A program made the position numbers and the translations under genes. Source: an uncultured Bacteroidales bacterium (GTDB lineage Bacteria > Bacteroidota > Bacteroidia > Bacteroidales > UBA932). Taken from it: a stretch of DNA of 57,079 bases. Location of the stretch: the NCBI GenBank assembly GCA_905233345.1, contig CAJODQ010000024.1, forward strand, positions 1-57,079. Direction: 5' to 3'. Shown here piece by piece: positions 23,468 to 34,355 of this stretch; the stretch's first letter is position 1, and each line of letters opens with the position of its first letter. The notes beneath the pieces are model-generated. The model did not search any database and had not been told where the DNA came from. It saw only the letters and a list, made by a program, of their open reading frames with translations.

Positions 23468-23755
23468 ATGAAACAGCGAATCAGTTTGAAGATTGCCGGA
23501 AGGGAACGTGAGTTTATGGTGGATCCCGAGCGTGAGGAGATCATCCGTCGCGCGGCCAAACGGATCAACGATGAGGTCGATTCCCTGCGCTTCGATTTTC
23601 GGGATCAGGATCTGAGCGATGTGTTGAGCATGATTCTCCTTTCGGAAGAGACCCGGCTGCTGGAAATGGAAGCCAGGAATACGAATGAAACGAACAGTGT
23701 GCTGCAACGTCTGGGAGACCTGGATGCAGCACTTGGAGAATACCTTAGCCGTTAG
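23468..23755 (+). CDS. zapA: cell division protein ZapA
   Basis: ZapA cross-links FtsZ filaments at the Z-ring. 95 residues with the ZapA pattern: an N-terminal beta part (QRISLKIAGREREFMVDPEREEIIRRAAKRINDEV) and a C-terminal coiled-coil helix (LSDVLSMILLSEETRLLEME). Its last two codons overlap the presumed 5' end of the 6S RNA, whose closing stem begins at 23749. Confidence 0.85.
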   Translation: MKQRISLKIAGREREFMVDPEREEIIRRAAKRINDEVDSLRFDFRDQDLSDVLSMILLSEETRLLEMEARNTNETNSVLQRLGDLDAALGEYLSR

Positions 23756-23937
23756 TCCTGCTCTTTGCCAAAATCAACACTATAAAACAAACCGAGCCAA
23801 CTCGGTCGTCAAAGACAGGCCTGGGTGACCCTTCGGGGGATTCTGTTTCGACAGGACGTTGGAAGTCTGCGATAAAACCGGAGCTCAAATCTTGCATATC
23901 AAGATTTTCGAACAGACCAGGGCTGACGGCTTTTTTC
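23749..23937 (+). ncRNA. ssrS: 6S RNA (SsrS)
   Basis: 6S RNA binds the housekeeping RNA polymerase holoenzyme and modulates it in stationary phase. Evidence: the terminal stem AGCCGTTAGTCCTG (23749-23762) pairs with CAGGGCTGACGGCT (23918-23931) over 14 positions with only G-U deviations, followed by a T-run (23931-23936) that ends transcription. The size of about 189 nt is right (E. coli 184 nt). The interior is largely self-complementary with an unpaired centre. The position between zapA and rny is where I expect Bacteroides 6S RNA, and in E. coli too ssrS follows zapA. The 5' end overlaps the zapA stop; a start a few bases later is possible. Confidence 0.72.
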
Positions 23938-23988
23938 CTTCGATCGTAAGTATTGTGTGAAACTTATAACACTCAATATATTACGATT

Positions 23989-25533
23989 ATGTCAACTGCA
24001 TTGGTAATCATTGTAACAGCACTTATTTCTGCGGGTCTGGGTGTCCTCGGCACCCTGCTCGTCCGGAACGTCATACTGAAGGGAAAGCGCGACGAAATCA
24101 TCAAGAACGCGCAGGCCGAAGGCGAAGCCATCAAGAAAGAGAAGATCTTCCAGGCCAAGGAAAAATTCCTTCAGCTCAAGAGCGAACATGAAGCCTACAT
24201 CAACGAGCGCAACGCGCAGGCTCTCCAGATGGAGAACAAACTCAAGCAGCGCGAACTGACCCTGAACCAGCAGAACTCCGAACTGGGCCGCAAGCAGAAA
24301 GAGGTCGAAGCCATCCGCGAGAACCTCAAGGGCCAGATGGACATCGTGGGCAAGAAACAGGAAGAATACGAGAAGCTGCGCGGCAAGGTCATCGAGAAGC
24401 TCGAAGAGGTGGCCGGCATGACGGCCGCTGAAGCCAAGAACCAGCTGGTCGAAAACATGAAGGCCGAGGCCCGTACCGAGGCCATGTCCTATGTCAACGA
24501 AGTGATGGATGAAGCGCGCCTGAACGCTGCCAAGGAGGCCAAGCGCATCGTGATCAATACCATCCAGCGCACTGCGCCCGAGACGGCCATCGAGAACGCC
24601 GTCACGGTGTTCAACATCGAGAACGACGAGATCAAGGGACGCATCATCGGCCGCGAGGGTCGCAACATCCGCGCCCTGGAAGCCGCTACGGGCGTCGAGA
24701 TCGTGGTCGACGATACGCCGGAGGCCATCCTGCTCTCATCCTTTGACCCGGTCCGCCGCGAGGTGGCGCGCCTGGCGCTGCACCAGCTCGTGGCCGACGG
24801 CCGCATCCACCCCGCCCGCATCGAAGAGGTGGTGGAGAAGGTGAGCAAGCAGCTCGAAGATGAGATCATGGAAACCGGCAAGCGCACCTGCATCGACCTG
24901 GGCATCCACGGCCTGAACGTGGAGCTGATCCGCCTGGTGGGCCGCATGAAATACCGCAGCTCCTACGGACAGAACCTGCTCCAGCACTCCCGCGAGGTGG
25001 CTAACATCTGCGCAACCATGGCTTCCGAGTTGGGCCTGAACACCAAGGCTGCCAAGCGTGCCGGCCTGCTGCACGATATCGGCAAGGTCTGCGAAGAAGA
25101 TCCCGAACTCCCGCACGCCCTCCTCGGCATGAAGGTGGCGGAGAAATACAAAGAGAAACCCGACATCTGCAACGCCATCGGCGCGCACCACGAAGAGATC
25201 GAGATGACGACGCTCATCGCCCCGCTGGTGCTTGTGGCCGACGCCATCTCCGGTGCCCGTCCGGGTGCCCGCCGCGAGGTCATCGAGTCGTACATCAAGC
25301 GCCTGAAAGACATGGAAGGCATTGCTCTGTCCCATCAGGGTGTCACCAAGACCTACGCCATACAGGCCGGCCGTGAGCTCCGCGTCATCGTGGGCGCTGA
25401 GAGCGTGACCGACCAGCAGTGCGAGGAACTCTCCACCGAAATCGCCAAGAAGATCCAGGACGAGATGACTTATCCGGGCCAGATCAAGATCACCGTGATC
25501 CGGGAGACCCGGGCTGTCGCTTTCGCCAAATAA
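23989..25533 (+). CDS. rny: ribonuclease Y
   Basis: Membrane-anchored endoribonuclease that initiates mRNA decay. 514 residues from ATG 23989; a 12-residue upstream extension in frame lies within the leader and is unlikely. One N-terminal transmembrane helix ([21 protein letters not shown]), a long coiled coil to about residue 190, a KH domain ([41 protein letters not shown]) and an HD phosphodiesterase domain ([24 protein letters not shown]). Nine bases before the DUF3467 gene, so co-transcribed with it. Confidence 0.95.
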   Translation: MSTALVIIVTALISAGLGVLGTLLVRNVILKGKRDEIIKNAQAEGEAIKKEKIFQAKEKFLQLKSEHEAYINERNAQALQMENKLKQRELTLNQQNSELGRKQKEVEAIRENLKGQMDIVGKKQEEYEKLRGKVIEKLEEVAGMTAAEAKNQLVENMKAEARTEAMSYVNEVMDEARLNAAKEAKRIVINTIQRTAPETAIENAVTVFNIENDEIKGRIIGREGRNIRALEAATGVEIVVDDTPEAILLSSFDPVRREVARLALHQLVADGRIHPARIEEVVEKVSKQLEDEIMETGKRTCIDLGIHGLNVELIRLVGRMKYRSSYGQNLLQHSREVANICATMASELGLNTKAAKRAGLLHDIGKVCEEDPELPHALLGMKVAEKYKEKPDICNAIGAHHEEIEMTTLIAPLVLVADAISGARPGARREVIESYIKRLKDMEGIALSHQGVTKTYAIQAGRELRVIVGAESVTDQQCEELSTEIAKKIQDEMTYPGQIKITVIRETRAVAFAK

Positions 25534-25542
25534 GCTGTCGCC

Positions 25543-25836
25543 ATGGAAAAGAAGATTGACATCGAGATCAAGCCCGAGGTGGCGCAGGGACGCTACGCCA
25601 ACCTGGCCATCATTACGCACTCCTCCAGCGAATTCATTCTCGACTTCGCGCAGAACATGCCGGGCATGCCCAAGATGCAGGTGGGAAGCCGCATCATCAT
25701 GACGCCCGAGCACGCGAAGCGGCTGCTGGGTGCCCTGACCGAGAATATCCGCAAGTACGAGAGCCAGTTCGGCGAGATCCGGCTCCCGATGAACCCGATG
25801 ATGATGCCTCCGCTCAAACCCGACGCTGAGGCCTGA
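25543..25836 (+). CDS. DUF3467 domain protein
   Basis: 97 residues matching the small DUF3467 family: IKPEVAQGRYANLAIITHSSSEFILDFA, PKMQVGSRIIMTPEHAKRLLGALTENIRKYE, then a methionine/proline-rich tail. Function unknown; widespread in Bacteroidetes and structurally reminiscent of a beta-sheet with a helix. Between rny and the acyl-CoA ligase gene in one transcription direction. Confidence 0.8.
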   Translation: MEKKIDIEIKPEVAQGRYANLAIITHSSSEFILDFAQNMPGMPKMQVGSRIIMTPEHAKRLLGALTENIRKYESQFGEIRLPMNPMMMPPLKPDAEA

Positions 25837-25862
25837 CGTGAAATCAAAATCTGAATCATAGC

Positions 25863-27509
25863 ATGAGCAAGTACCCGCATTATCTGGAAAGACTGCAGGC
25901 GGCTACCCGGAAGTTCTGGGAGAAACCCGCCCTCAACAACATCGGTGGCGAGACCTTCAACTACGCCCAGATGGCCACGCAGATCGAGAAGTTCCACCTG
26001 GTCTTCGAGAAGCTTGGCTTCAAGAAGGGCGACCGCATCGCCATCTGCGCGCAGAACGGTGCCCGTTGGGGCATGGCTTATCTGGCCGTCAACACCTATG
26101 AGACGGTGATCGTGCCCATCCTGGCCGATTTTACGCCCGAGAGTGTCAATCACCTGGTCAACCACTCGGAGAGCATTGCGCTCTTCACCAATGAGGCCAA
26201 GTGGAAAAAGCTCGACATCAAGAAGATGCCGCTGCTCAAGATCGTCATCGACGTGGATACCTGGAAGCCGCTTTGGACGGCCGACGACCAGGTGAAGGCC
26301 ATCTACGACCAGATGGACGAACTCTTCGCCGCCAAATATCCGAACGGCTACGGCCCCGACGACGTGGTCTTCCCGACGGGCAACTGGGACGATTTGTCGA
26401 CCATCAACTATACCTCCGGCTCGACGGGTGACCCGAAGGGCGTGATGCTGACCTACCGCAATTTCTCCGCGAATGTGGACTACAGCCAGCGCAACGTTCC
26501 GGCGGGCGACAAGATGGTCTCGATGCTGCCCATGGCGCACATGTACGGCCTGGTCATCGAATTCATCTATCCGCTCTGCAACGGTACCTCCATCTACTGG
26601 TTGGGCAAGACGCCGACACCGGCGGCCCTGCTGAAGGCTTTCGCCGACGTGAAGCCGTATCTGCTGATCACGGTGCCGCTCGTCATGGAGAAGATCTACA
26701 AGTCGAAGGTCAAGCCGACGCTCGACAAGCCGGCCGTCAAGTTCCTGCTCAAGGTCCCGGGCATCAACAACATCATTTACAAGAAGGTGAAGGACGGGCT
26801 CGTGCAGGCCTTTGGCGGCAACGTCCAGGAGTTTATCATGGGCGGTGCGGCGCTCAATCCGGAAGTGGAGCGCCTCTTCAAGCGCATCAAGTTCCCGTAT
26901 CTGGTGGGCTACGGCATGACCGAGGCCTGCCCGTTGCTGGCCTATGAGCACTGGACCAAGTATGTCGCCGGTTCCTGCGGCAAGTGCGTGGATGTGGCGG
27001 AGGTTCGCATCGATTCGGAAGATCCGCAGCATGTGGTGGGCGAGATCCAGGCGCGCGGCGAGAACATCATGATCGGTTATTACAAGAATCCGGAGGCTAC
27101 GGCAAACGCGTTCACGGAGGACGGCTGGCTGAAGACAGGCGACCTGGGTGTCATCGATGCCGAGGGCAACATCTTCATCCGCGGCCGTTCGAAGAACATG
27201 ATCCTGGGACCTTCGGGCCAGAACATCTATCCGGAGGAGATCGAGGCCATCGTCAACAACCAGGATTACGTGGTGGAGAGTGTGGTGGTCGACCGCGGCG
27301 GCAAGCTTGTGGCGCTGGTCTTCCTCGATGAGCAGGCCATCGCGAAGGCGCTGCTCGATGCCGAGGCGAAGTCCGACATTCCCGAGAACATCCGCAACGG
27401 CGCCAACCGCCAGCTCCCGACATACAGTCAGCTCTCCAAGGTTGAACTGATGTCCCAGCCTTTCGAGAAGACCCCGAAGATGTCCATCAAACGCTTCTTG
27501 TACAAATAG
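25863..27509 (+). CDS. AMP-binding long-chain acyl-CoA ligase
   Basis: ANL-superfamily adenylate-forming enzyme, probably long-chain fatty acid-CoA ligase. 548 residues. Motifs: P-loop YTSGSTGDPKGVMLTYRNF, LPMAHMYGLV, GYGMTEACPL, DGWLKTGDLG, RGRSKNMILGPSGQNIYPEEIE; the C-terminal catalytic lysine region KMSIKRFLYK closes the chain. No signal or membrane segment. 26 bases after the DUF3467 stop. It ends at a strong terminator, so this is the last gene of the rny-side unit. Confidence 0.9.
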   Translation: MSKYPHYLERLQAATRKFWEKPALNNIGGETFNYAQMATQIEKFHLVFEKLGFKKGDRIAICAQNGARWGMAYLAVNTYETVIVPILADFTPESVNHLVNHSESIALFTNEAKWKKLDIKKMPLLKIVIDVDTWKPLWTADDQVKAIYDQMDELFAAKYPNGYGPDDVVFPTGNWDDLSTINYTSGSTGDPKGVMLTYRNFSANVDYSQRNVPAGDKMVSMLPMAHMYGLVIEFIYPLCNGTSIYWLGKTPTPAALLKAFADVKPYLLITVPLVMEKIYKSKVKPTLDKPAVKFLLKVPGINNIIYKKVKDGLVQAFGGNVQEFIMGGAALNPEVERLFKRIKFPYLVGYGMTEACPLLAYEHWTKYVAGSCGKCVDVAEVRIDSEDPQHVVGEIQARGENIMIGYYKNPEATANAFTEDGWLKTGDLGVIDAEGNIFIRGRSKNMILGPSGQNIYPEEIEAIVNNQDYVVESVVVDRGGKLVALVFLDEQAIAKALLDAEAKSDIPENIRNGANRQLPTYSQLSKVELMSQPFEKTPKMSIKRFLYK

Positions 27510-27528
27510 AACATCTTTAAAACGCAAT

Positions 27529-27552
27529 GCCCGGCTTGACCGGGCTTTTTTT
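27529..27552 (+). terminator. Rho-independent terminator after the acyl-CoA ligase
   Basis: GCCCGG (27529-27534), loop CTTGA, CCGGGC (27540-27545), seven T. The stem-loop core is the same CCCGG-CTTGA-CCGGG as in the REP-like palindromes, so it may be a recruited repeat. Confidence 0.85.
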
Positions 27553-27576
27553 GTCTAATTGGAATCGCGTAGCTTG

Positions 27577-27696
27577 CAGGTATAGGCTCAAAAACCTACG
27601 CGCTTCGCGCTATCCCTCCCAAAATCAGCGAGCTGATTTCGGGCCCCTCCCGTTCACAGAACCACGGGCGGTTATGGGTTTTTGATCCTATACCTG
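27577..27696. repeat. 120-bp element with 20-bp terminal inverted repeats
   Basis: Outer arms CAGGTATAGGCTCAAAAA.. (27577-27596) and its inverted copy (27677-27696) differ at one position. Inside are further hairpins: GCGC-TTC-GCGC and AAATCAGC-GA-GCTGATTT (27622-27639). MITE-like or a structured RNA; no gene. Confidence 0.65.
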
Positions 27697-27909
27697 TCGC
27701 GCTTACTTGCGATTCATCTCGCAAACTATAATAATCGAACAATAACAAGTCCGCATCAGCGGACCGCCGGAGGCCGGTACTTTGCTAGATCCAACTCAAG
27801 AACGCACTTACCCCCGAATTAGCAAAGTACTAAGGCCGGGAGGCGCGGGGTTTACTCCCGAGGGTCGTGCTCTCGCCTACGGCTCGGGTGGGGCAGCGCC
27901 CCAGTAAAC
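27697..27909. repeat. hairpin series in the convergent intergenic gap
   Basis: No gene. Successive inverted repeats: TTGCGA / TCGCAA (27707-27724), TCCGC / GCGGA (27750-27763), GTACTTTGCTA / TAGCAAAGTAC (27777-27787, 27820-27830, extendable through GGCC), and GTTTACT / AGTAAAC (27850-27856, 27903-27909) enclosing CCCGAG / CTCGGG. Confidence 0.6.
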
Positions 27910-27915
27910 ACAGAA

Positions 27916-27983
27916 GTTAGCCGTCAAGCGACCGGGTGAGCTCCTTTTTCGACAGCAAGCGGAAGCGTGTTACATCCCGACGG
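27916..27983 (-). repeat. dispersed 67-bp repeat, copy B
   Basis: Near-identical to 11152-11219 (about 5 differences in 67). On the minus strand it reads RFRLLSKKELTRSLDG then stop. It begins three bases after the stop codon of the ASST-family gene. Confidence 0.8.
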
Positions 27984-27986
27984 AGC

Positions 27987-29399
27987 CTAATACTTCGCGC
28001 AGCGGTAGGAGGCGAGGATGCTGTTGTAGGGGCTGGCCGGATCTTTCCAGTGGAGGCTGAAGATGACATTGCCCGAGGCGTCGGCCTCGGTGACCAGGCG
28101 GTTGGAGGGGTCTGCGTTACCGGGGATGCCCCAGCCGGCGATGATGTGGTCACCGCTGAAGGTGAGGGCGCCGCAAGCCTTGGCAAAGTAGTCGTCGTCC
28201 ATGAGCTTCCGGCTCCCGGAGACCACACCGGTCTGCAGGTCGACTTCCAGGCGCAGGAGCGTCGTGGCGTTGGTTCCGTTGCCATTGTTGAAGAACGTGA
28301 GGCCGCTATCGTGCCAGCGGGCATAGTGCTGGCCGTGGAAATCGAAGTCCTGGCCGGGCTTCCAGCCGCATATGGTCCAAAGGATCTCGCCCGTCTGGCG
28401 GTGGATCTTGGCCACGGTGCTGAGATGCCGGAAGGAACAGAGCAGGTGGCCGTCGGGCAGTACATCCACGGAGTTGAAGTGGACATAGTCCGCACCGGCG
28501 GATTCTGCGAAGACGGGATCCTGCAGCGCGGTGAGCTCCGGATAATCTGTGCTCCACCAGTCGAAAACCACCCTGCCGTGCCGCACTTCCTGCAGGTAAG
28601 CCGCGTGGAGCGTTTCTCCGTCGACCTCGCGGTCAAGATAGCTCATCAGGATGTAGTGGCGGGGATTGAAGAAATAGAAGTCGTGTCCGTCCGGGGGATA
28701 GCCCATCCGGACATGCTTCGCGGATTCCAGGCGGATTTCAGCGAGCTTGTTGTAGTGCTCGTCCAGCAGGATGCGCACGCCGGGGTTGTGGCCGGCAAAT
28801 ACCCAGGATTCATACTTGGGATCGAGCGCGTGATAGCTGTAATAGGTCTTTCCGTCATCACCCACATGTTTCTTGAAATCCCACCAGCCGGTGTTGTCGG
28901 TGGCGCTGCTGAGGGCATGGGGCTCGAAGCGGTAGAAAAGCAGCCGGCCTTCGTTGTCGTATTTCTCAATCAGGCGGAGATAGACGAACGACAGGTAGAA
29001 ATCGCCGGGCGCGGTGGCCGTTCCTGTCGACTCTGCTTCCGGCACCTCGGAATGCAGCGTGCGCAGCAGGAGCGTCCCGCTCTCACCAAAAGAGGTCCAT
29101 TCCAACGTGAGGAAGGCGTCTTTTGCAATCCGCTCCACCGGCACCGTCGCCTTGCCGTGTTTCATCGGGACGCCGTTGACGGAAAGCTGGGAGAACAGGG
29201 CGTAGGACGGCACGCGCACCGTCGCATCGAACTCGGTGGAAAGCGTCACCAGGTCGACGGTGTCGCAGACCGTTCCGTCGGCCGTGTAGGACACACCGTT
29301 GACCGTGAACTGGAATTGGTTGATCGGGAAATCTTCGCAGGCGCTGATCAGGAGCGTCAGGACGGCTCCGGCCAGCCAGATAGCGGCTCTATTCTTCAT
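27987..29399 (-). CDS. arylsulfotransferase (ASST)-family lipoprotein
   Basis: 470-residue exported lipoprotein from ATG 29399: signal MKNRAAIWLAGAVLTLLIS with lipobox ISAC. Residues about 25-110 look like an Ig-type domain; the rest is a beta-propeller with the ASST pattern DYVHFNSVDVLPDGHLLCSFR, HLSTVAKIHRQTGEILW, then FHGQHYARW and LTFFNNGNG. PAPS-independent bacterial ASSTs move sulfate between phenols using a catalytic histidine; several histidines (HFNS, HGQH) are candidates, but sulfotransferase activity in this branch is unproven. It overlaps the upstream small lipoprotein gene by 11 bases and is the last gene of the hut operon. An upstream in-frame extension from 29498 has no signal and is rejected. 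Confidence 0.75.
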   Translation of the reverse strand: MKNRAAIWLAGAVLTLLISACEDFPINQFQFTVNGVSYTADGTVCDTVDLVTLSTEFDATVRVPSYALFSQLSVNGVPMKHGKATVPVERIAKDAFLTLEWTSFGESGTLLLRTLHSEVPEAESTGTATAPGDFYLSFVYLRLIEKYDNEGRLLFYRFEPHALSSATDNTGWWDFKKHVGDDGKTYYSYHALDPKYESWVFAGHNPGVRILLDEHYNKLAEIRLESAKHVRMGYPPDGHDFYFFNPRHYILMSYLDREVDGETLHAAYLQEVRHGRVVFDWWSTDYPELTALQDPVFAESAGADYVHFNSVDVLPDGHLLCSFRHLSTVAKIHRQTGEILWTICGWKPGQDFDFHGQHYARWHDSGLTFFNNGNGTNATTLLRLEVDLQTGVVSGSRKLMDDDYFAKACGALTFSGDHIIAGWGIPGNADPSNRLVTEADASGNVIFSLHWKDPASPYNSILASYRCAKY

Positions 29400-29652
29400 G
29401 ATGGGTAGGGATGTAGCGTAAGGAGACTTTGTATTGGGGCTGACCGTCCCGGTCGGTGTAGTAATAGATCTCGTCGACTTCAATGCGCTCCTGCTCATGG
29501 AGTTCGTAGAGGTCGGGGAAATGCTCCCGGAGAATGGCCATCATCTCTTCATGGTCGGTGATGACGGTGGCGCCGCGCGGAACCATGAGGCCGCACGATG
29601 CCGCTGCCAGCAGCAGCAATCCAGTCAGGATGAGGGTCAGGCGCTTTTTCAT
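29389..29652 (-). CDS. 87-residue lipoprotein in the hut operon
   Basis: Starts at the ATG complementary to 29650-29652, overlapping the hutI stop by ATGA. Signal MKKRLTLILTGLLLLAA with lipobox AASC (Cys at about 20). The mature 67 residues contain VITDHEEMMAILREHFPDLY, HEQERIEVDEIYYYTDRDG and end RYIPTHHEE. Not a family I know. Its coupling to hutI and overlap with the ASST-family gene suggest the two lipoproteins act together. Confidence 0.7.
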   Translation of the reverse strand: MKKRLTLILTGLLLLAAASCGLMVPRGATVITDHEEMMAILREHFPDLYELHEQERIEVDEIYYYTDRDGQPQYKVSLRYIPTHHEE

Positions 29653-30869
29653 CGGATGGGCTTTCCTTGCAGGTACACTTGCCGGATATACGGCGTGTGG
29701 TGGAGATACGGGATTTTTGTCAGGTTCCAGCCCGGGTGGGTGAGGATCAGGTTGGCGCGCTTGCCGACCGTGATGGAGCCGCACTGGTCGCTGACGCCCA
29801 TGGCATAGGCGCTGTTGAGAGTGACGGCGTTGAAGGCCTGATTCGGCGTCAGGCGCATGCGGATGCAGCCCAAGGCCCAGATCCAGCGCATGTCGCCGGC
29901 CGGCGAGGAGCCCGGATTGTAGTCCGAGGCCAACGCAATGCCCAGCCCGGCATCGATATACTCTTTCGCAGGCCCGTCGGGGATCCGCAGGAAAAAGGCG
30001 GAGCCGGGCAGGAAGGTCGGCATCGTTGCCGTGTCGTGCAGCGCTGCGATCTCGGCCGCGCCCGACTTCTCCAGGTGGTCCACCGACAGCGCACCGTATT
30101 TCGCGCCCACCTGCACGCCGCCGCTGACGGCCAGCTGGTTGGCGTGGATCTTCGGCCGCAGGCCGGCCCGCAGGCCCGCCTCCAGCACCCGGGCGGCATC
30201 GTCCACCGTGAAAAAGCCTTCCTCGCAGAAGATATCCACGAAATCGGCATAGCGTGCTGCATCGGGCATCATCCGGCAGACAGCGGCCACATAGTCGTCA
30301 TGCGTGTAGCCGCGTCCCACAGCGTGGGCGCCCAGGAATGTGCTGCGGATCAGGGCGGGGGAGACTGCCTTGATGCGGTCGATGACGCGCAGCATCTTGA
30401 GTTCGTCCACCGGGTTGAGGCCGTAGCCGCTCTTGATCTCAATGGCGCCGCTGCCCTGGGCGACCATCTCGTCGACCCGCTCCAGGGATTGGCGGAACAA
30501 CTCCTCTTCAGAGGTCTGGTGCAGCAGGTCGGCCGAGTTGAGGATGCCGCCGCCCCGGGCCGCGATCTCCTCATAGGAGAGGCCGTTGATCTTGTCGAGG
30601 AATTCGCCGTCACGGCAGCCCGCGTAGACGATGTGCGTATGGCTGTCGCAGTAGGCCGGCATCAGCATGCCGCCCGCACAGTCGATGACTTCGTCGGCTT
30701 GCGGGGCGGGCGTGGTGGCGTCGCCGAAGGCGGCGATGTGCCCGTCGTCGGCCAGCAGCCAGGCGCCGGAGAGAGTCGCCACTTCGTCCATGGCAGAGCC
30801 TTCCTTGCGCAGGACGCCCGCGGGTACGATGCCCGCCAGGATGCCGATGTGGGTGAACAGCCGTTTCAT
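29649..30869 (-). CDS. hutI: imidazolonepropionase
   Basis: Third step of histidine degradation: hydrolyses 4-imidazolone-5-propionate to N-formimidoyl-L-glutamate. Amidohydrolase fold, 406 residues. Metal site MPAYCDSHTHIVYAG, then GYGLNPVDELKML, STFLGAHAVGRGY, IHANQLAVSGGVQVG, LASDYNPGSSPAGD and the closing beta-sandwich GSITVGKRANLILTHP. Start is one base after the hutH stop codon region (stop at 30871). Confidence 0.95.
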   Translation of the reverse strand: MKRLFTHIGILAGIVPAGVLRKEGSAMDEVATLSGAWLLADDGHIAAFGDATTPAPQADEVIDCAGGMLMPAYCDSHTHIVYAGCRDGEFLDKINGLSYEEIAARGGGILNSADLLHQTSEEELFRQSLERVDEMVAQGSGAIEIKSGYGLNPVDELKMLRVIDRIKAVSPALIRSTFLGAHAVGRGYTHDDYVAAVCRMMPDAARYADFVDIFCEEGFFTVDDAARVLEAGLRAGLRPKIHANQLAVSGGVQVGAKYGALSVDHLEKSGAAEIAALHDTATMPTFLPGSAFFLRIPDGPAKEYIDAGLGIALASDYNPGSSPAGDMRWIWALGCIRMRLTPNQAFNAVTLNSAYAMGVSDQCGSITVGKRANLILTHPGWNLTKIPYLHHTPYIRQVYLQGKPIR

Positions 30870-30870
30870 C

Positions 30871-32355
30871 TTACAGATATTTGTGGGTCCGGATGAATTC
30901 CGTGGAGCGGATGATCAGCGGGTGCATGTAGGTGTCGACCTCGAGGAACGGGACCACCTGGCGGTAGTCGGCATGGATCCGTTCGATGAGCGGGGAGCTC
31001 TTCGCCGGGCGGCGGAAATCCAGCGCCTGGGCAGCGTTGAAGAGTTCGATGGCCAGCACGGTCTCTACATTGTGGATGATGCGCACCAGTTTCGTGGCGG
31101 AGTTCGCACCCATGCTCACATGGTCTTCCTGTCCGTTCGACGAAGGCACGGAGTCGCAGGAAGCGGGCCAGCAGAGGCCCTTGTTCTGGCTGACGATCGA
31201 GGCCGCGGTGTACTGCGGGATCATGAAGCCGCTATTGAGGCCCGGATTCGGGGCGAGGTAGCGCGGCAGGCCGCGGTAACCGTGGATGAGCAGGTAAACG
31301 CGGCGCTCCGAGATGCTGGCCAGCTCCGACAGGGCGATGGCCAGGGTATCCATGGGGATGGCGATGGGCTCGCCGTGGAAGTTGCCGGCCGAGATCACCA
31401 TGTCTTCGTCGGGGAAGACGTTCGGGTTGTCGGTCACGCCGTTGATCTCGTTCTCGATGACCCACTGGACGTAAGACAGGTTGTCTTTCGCCGCGCCGTG
31501 CACCTGCGGGATGCAGCGGAAGCTGTAGGGATCCTGCACATGCTCCTTGGGACGGTTGATGAGCTCGCTGCCCTCCAGGACCCGGAGGAAGCGCTCTGCC
31601 GTGGCCAGCTGGCCCTTGTGCGGACGGATGCGGTGGCTGAGCGGCAGGAAGGGCTCGATGCGGCCGTCGTAGGCTTCGAGCGACATGGCGCCGATCAGGT
31701 CGGCCCATTTCGACAGGCGCTGGGCCTGGATAAGCGACCAGATGGCATGCGCGCTCATGAACTGGGTGCCGTTGAGCAGGGCCAGGCCTTCCTTCGACTG
31801 GAGGCGGATGGGCTCCCAGCCCATTTCTTTCCAGACCTCGGCGGCGGGACGGACCTGCCCCTTGTAGCGGACCTCGCCCATGCCGATGAGCGGGAGGCTG
31901 AGGTGGGCCAGGGGCGCGAGGTCGCCGGAGGCGCCGAGCGAGCCCTGCTGGTAGACCACGGGCAGGATATCGTTGTTGAACATGTCGATGATCCGCTGCA
32001 CGGTGATCAGTTGGGCACCGGAATGGCCGTAGGAGAGCGACTGGGCCTTGAGCAGGAGCATCAGGCGGACGATGTCGGGCTGCACTTCTTCGCCGGTGCC
32101 GCAGGCGTGCGACATGACGAGGTTGTGCTGGAGCTGCGACAGGTCTTCGGCCGGGATCGTGACGTTGTAGAGGGACCCGAAGCCGGTGGTGATGCCGTAG
32201 ACGGGCCGGTCGAGGTCTTCCATCTTGGCATCCAGATAGTGCCGGCACTTTTCAATGGCCGCCACGGCCTCTTTCGACAGCGCGAGTTCCTCGTGCCCCT
32301 CGGCGATACGCCGGATATTTTCCAGCGTCAGGTGTTCATGGGATATATAATGCAT
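30871..32355 (-). CDS. hutH: histidine ammonia-lyase
   Basis: First step of histidine degradation: histidine to trans-urocanate and ammonia. 494 residues. The MIO prosthetic group forms from A142-S143-G144 in GSLGASGDLAPLAH; the active-site tyrosine region PVYGITTGFGSL and the GSSNGQEDHVSMG-type stretch (PSSNGQEDHVSMG) are intact. One base separates its start from the hutU stop. Confidence 0.95.
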   Translation of the reverse strand: MHYISHEHLTLENIRRIAEGHEELALSKEAVAAIEKCRHYLDAKMEDLDRPVYGITTGFGSLYNVTIPAEDLSQLQHNLVMSHACGTGEEVQPDIVRLMLLLKAQSLSYGHSGAQLITVQRIIDMFNNDILPVVYQQGSLGASGDLAPLAHLSLPLIGMGEVRYKGQVRPAAEVWKEMGWEPIRLQSKEGLALLNGTQFMSAHAIWSLIQAQRLSKWADLIGAMSLEAYDGRIEPFLPLSHRIRPHKGQLATAERFLRVLEGSELINRPKEHVQDPYSFRCIPQVHGAAKDNLSYVQWVIENEINGVTDNPNVFPDEDMVISAGNFHGEPIAIPMDTLAIALSELASISERRVYLLIHGYRGLPRYLAPNPGLNSGFMIPQYTAASIVSQNKGLCWPASCDSVPSSNGQEDHVSMGANSATKLVRIIHNVETVLAIELFNAAQALDFRRPAKSSPLIERIHADYRQVVPFLEVDTYMHPLIIRSTEFIRTHKYL

Positions 32356-32356
32356 A

Positions 32357-34351
<1,995 letters not shown>

Positions 34352-34355
34352 CTCC

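Noticed and set aside
25593-27527. 644-codon open frame antisense to DUF3467 and the acyl-CoA ligase
   Set aside because: Covers two clear genes and the terminator; no domain content.
27577-27983. CRISPR array or integron attC cluster
   Set aside because: The inverted repeats differ from each other and have no regular spacers; no cas or integrase gene is near.
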